5,703 nucleotides of DNA from an uncultured Streptococcus sp. (GTDB lineage: Bacteria > Bacillota > Bacilli > Lactobacillales > Streptococcaceae), in the NCBI RefSeq assembly GCF_938036805.1, contig NZ_CALHWC010000071.1, positions 1 to 5,703 of the forward strand, in the 5' to 3' direction. The translations under genes were made by a program, and so were the position numbers. The notes below the pieces were generated by a model that had not been told where the DNA came from, searched no databases, and saw nothing but the letters and a program-made list of their open reading frames with translations. Below, piece after piece: positions 4,019 to 5,703 of this stretch. Positions within the stretch are counted from its first letter, which is position 1, and each line of letters opens with the position of its first letter.

Positions 4019-5703
4019 CTAGCGCACTTCTGCGCCGACATTTTCTTCCAAGGATTTTTGGATTTTTTCCATGTATTTAGCGACTTCATCATCGGTTAGG
4101 CTGTCTTCTGGATTTTGGAAGGTCAGTGTGTAAGCCATAGACTTGAGGCCAACACCCAGCTTTTCACCTGAGAAGATATCGAAGAGCTTGATATCCGTCA
4201 AACGTTTCACTCCGGCAGCTTGAATCGCTTCAACCACCTGTCTGTGGCTGATTTCTGTTTTGAGCAACAAAGCCACATCGCGAGTAACAGCTGGGAATTT
4301 GTTGATTTCTGCAAAAGGCTGTTCTGGCTCAAGGCTCGCCTCAATAGCCGTCAGATTGAGCTCCGCCACATAGGTTTCTGGGATGTCATAAGCCTTGGCC
4401 GTCACTGGATGAACCTGCCCAACATAACCCACTAGTTGACCTTTGATCCAAATCAGCGCTGTCCGACCCGGATGCAGACTCTTGAGCTGGTCAGTTGCTT
4501 GATAATCAGCTGCTAATCCTAGGCGGTCAAAGAGCGCTTCAACCACTCCCTTAGCGTAGAAGAAGTCCACAGGAGTCGCTGGCGTTTGGAAATCTTTTTC
4601 ACTTACCAAGCCAGTTAGGGCAAGGGCAAAGCTATTGATTTCGTTAGGCAATTCTTCCTTCGGATTGCTAGTTTGTTCAAAGATTTTCCCAATTTCATAA
4701 AGGGCCAAATCCTTATTTTTACGAGCAACATTGTAGCTGACAGTATCCAACATGCCTGAGAGCATATTTTGTCGGAGAACACTGCGCTCCCTTGTCATAG
4801 GCCACATAAGCTCCGTTAGATTTGTAGGATTAAGCGTAAATTCGACAGCTTTTTCTGGCGTGGTCAAGGCATAAGAAATAATCTCGGTTAATCCTGCTCC
4901 TTCAGCCACCGTCCGAACCTTGCGACGTAGCTTCTGAGTAGCCGTCAATTCACCAGCTGTTCCAGCATCTTGAGGCAGGGAAACCGGCAAGCGGTCATAG
5001 CCATAAATACGAGCAATTTCCTCGTAAAGATCTGCTGGAATACTAATATCCCAACGACGAGCAGGCACGCTGACTGTGAACAAGTCCGCAGAACCACTGA
5101 GGCCAAAGCCTAGACGGCGGAAAATATCTTCAATATCTGCATAAGTCAAATCTGTTCCCAGGACTCGATTGACATCAGAAAGGCTAGTCGAAACTTGCTT
5201 GTCAGTCGTATCTAACTGTCCTGCTTGGACAATGCCAGCATGAACAGTGGCACCAGCTAAGTCAGCAATCATGCTCGCAGCAGCATCGAGAGCCTCGGTT
5301 ACTGTTGCAAGGTTAATCCCTTTTTCAAAGCGTGAAGAAGACTCGGAACGCAAGCCCAGACGACTACTTGTCTTACGGATTGACTTGCCATTGAAGACTG
5401 CTGCTTCCAGAACGACACGAGTCGACTTGTCAGAGATTTCGGTTGCTGCTCCACCCATGACACCAGCCAAAGCCACTGGCTTGTCTGCCACAGTAATGAC
5501 TAAATCGCCGACTTCCAGCTCCCGCTCTTCGCCATCCAGCGTCACCAGTTTCTCACCAGCACGCGCTTCCCGCACGACAATCTGATTGTCCTCAAATGTG
5601 TCCAGATCAAAGGCATGCATGGGCTGACCAAAGTAGAGCAAGATGTAATTGGTCACGTCCACTACATTGTTAATCGGACGGATTCCTTCGTTCATGAGGA
5701 GAT
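4019..5703 (-). CDS. pheT: Phenylalanine--tRNA ligase beta subunit, C-terminal 560 codons (5' end outside window)
   Basis: PheT is the beta chain of the cytoplasmic alpha2-beta2 phenylalanyl-tRNA synthetase, which charges tRNA-Phe with phenylalanine using ATP. The frame stays open to the right edge (Leu-Leu precede the Met at 5693-5695), so that Met is internal. About 240 N-terminal residues, including the EMAP-like tRNA-binding domain, are outside the window, compared with a usual length near 800. Numbered from that internal Met, residues 1 to about 135 belong to the B3/B4 editing domain, which removes mischarged tyrosine (NNVVDVTNYILL, GQPMHAFDLD, VALAGVMGG, LRSESSSRFEKG). The B5 domain follows, with ADLYEEIARIYGYDRLP. 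Next comes the catalytic-like core, with LRQNMLSGMLD and YEIGKIF. Residues about 461-558 are the FDX-ACB anticodon-binding domain, with FPAVTRDVALL and LTDDEV. The stop is TAG at 4019-4021. pheS is expected upstream, out of view. Confidence 0.97.
   Translation of the reverse strand, partial: LLMNEGIRPINNVVDVTNYILLYFGQPMHAFDLDTFEDNQIVVREARAGEKLVTLDGEERELEVGDLVITVADKPVALAGVMGGAATEISDKSTRVVLEAAVFNGKSIRKTSSRLGLRSESSSRFEKGINLATVTEALDAAASMIADLAGATVHAGIVQAGQLDTTDKQVSTSLSDVNRVLGTDLTYADIEDIFRRLGFGLSGSADLFTVSVPARRWDISIPADLYEEIARIYGYDRLPVSLPQDAGTAGELTATQKLRRKVRTVAEGAGLTEIISYALTTPEKAVEFTLNPTNLTELMWPMTRERSVLRQNMLSGMLDTVSYNVARKNKDLALYEIGKIFEQTSNPKEELPNEINSFALALTGLVSEKDFQTPATPVDFFYAKGVVEALFDRLGLAADYQATDQLKSLHPGRTALIWIKGQLVGYVGQVHPVTAKAYDIPETYVAELNLTAIEASLEPEQPFAEINKFPAVTRDVALLLKTEISHRQVVEAIQAAGVKRLTDIKLFDIFSGEKLGVGLKSMAYTLTFQNPEDSLTDDEVAKYMEKIQKSLEENVGAEVR

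Noticed and set aside
3895..4092. 65-codon minus-strand open frame overlapping the pheT end
   Set aside because: It is out of frame with pheT, spans the pheT terminator and overlaps the start of the next gene; its Lys/Ser/Trp-rich translation resembles nothing.
5247..5585. 112-codon open frame on the plus strand
   Set aside because: It lies wholly opposite the B3/B4 coding region of pheT, has a Ser/Arg/Ala-rich translation typical of an antisense shadow, and has no ribosome binding site.
5693..5695. ATG in the pheT frame as the gene start
   Set aside because: The frame stays open upstream to the window edge, and the Met lies within a conserved B3/B4 segment (LLMNEGIRPINN), so it is internal.
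1..5703. CRISPR arrays, tRNA or rRNA genes, riboswitches, T-box leaders
   Set aside because: No regularly spaced repeats, no cloverleaf or rRNA-like stretches, and no leader longer than about 40 nt with extended structure were seen on either strand. Any T-box for pheST would be upstream of the window.

Overview
The window looks like chromosomal DNA of a low-GC Gram-positive coccus, most likely a viridans Streptococcus. The basis is the streptococcal character of the PheT fragment, AT-rich promoters, strong AGGAGG-type ribosome binding sites, the lipobox protein and the small stand-alone YbgA-like protein. I place the genus from memory of protein families; species is not resolved.

All the chromosomal genes lie on the minus strand, so transcription runs from right to left. 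From the right edge: (1) the last 560 codons of pheT, the phenylalanyl-tRNA synthetase beta chain, entering from outside the window and closed by a hairpin at about 3981-4006; (2) a two-pass membrane protein gene, 3192-3905, interrupted after 180 codons by one in-frame TAG, with 56 more in-frame codons before its natural end; (3) a 130-aa YbgA/DUF1722 protein 41 bp further on, probably in the same transcript, ended by a hairpin at 2665-2698; (4) a 143-aa lipoprotein with its own promoter (TTGACA, 17 bp, TAGAAT) and two perfect cop-box sequences (KACANNTGTA), one overlapping the -10 element and the other just past the start point, ended by a long hairpin at 2044-2096; (5) a two-gene ABC export operon, a FtsX/HrtB-like permease (TTG start, extended -10 promoter) followed without spacing by its HrtA-like ATPase.

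At the left edge, on the plus strand, bases 1-52 are the right end of an insertion sequence of the IS3 family (IS150-like group): the last six transposase codons plus stop, then the terminal inverted repeat. It ends 107 bp beyond the 3' end of the ABC operon and converges with it.

The two points most worth following up are the candidate CopY-controlled lipoprotein gene, which suggests an envelope component of the copper response located away from a visible cop operon, and the single-codon interruption of the membrane protein gene. The rest of the window is ordinary streptococcal housekeeping and transport content.
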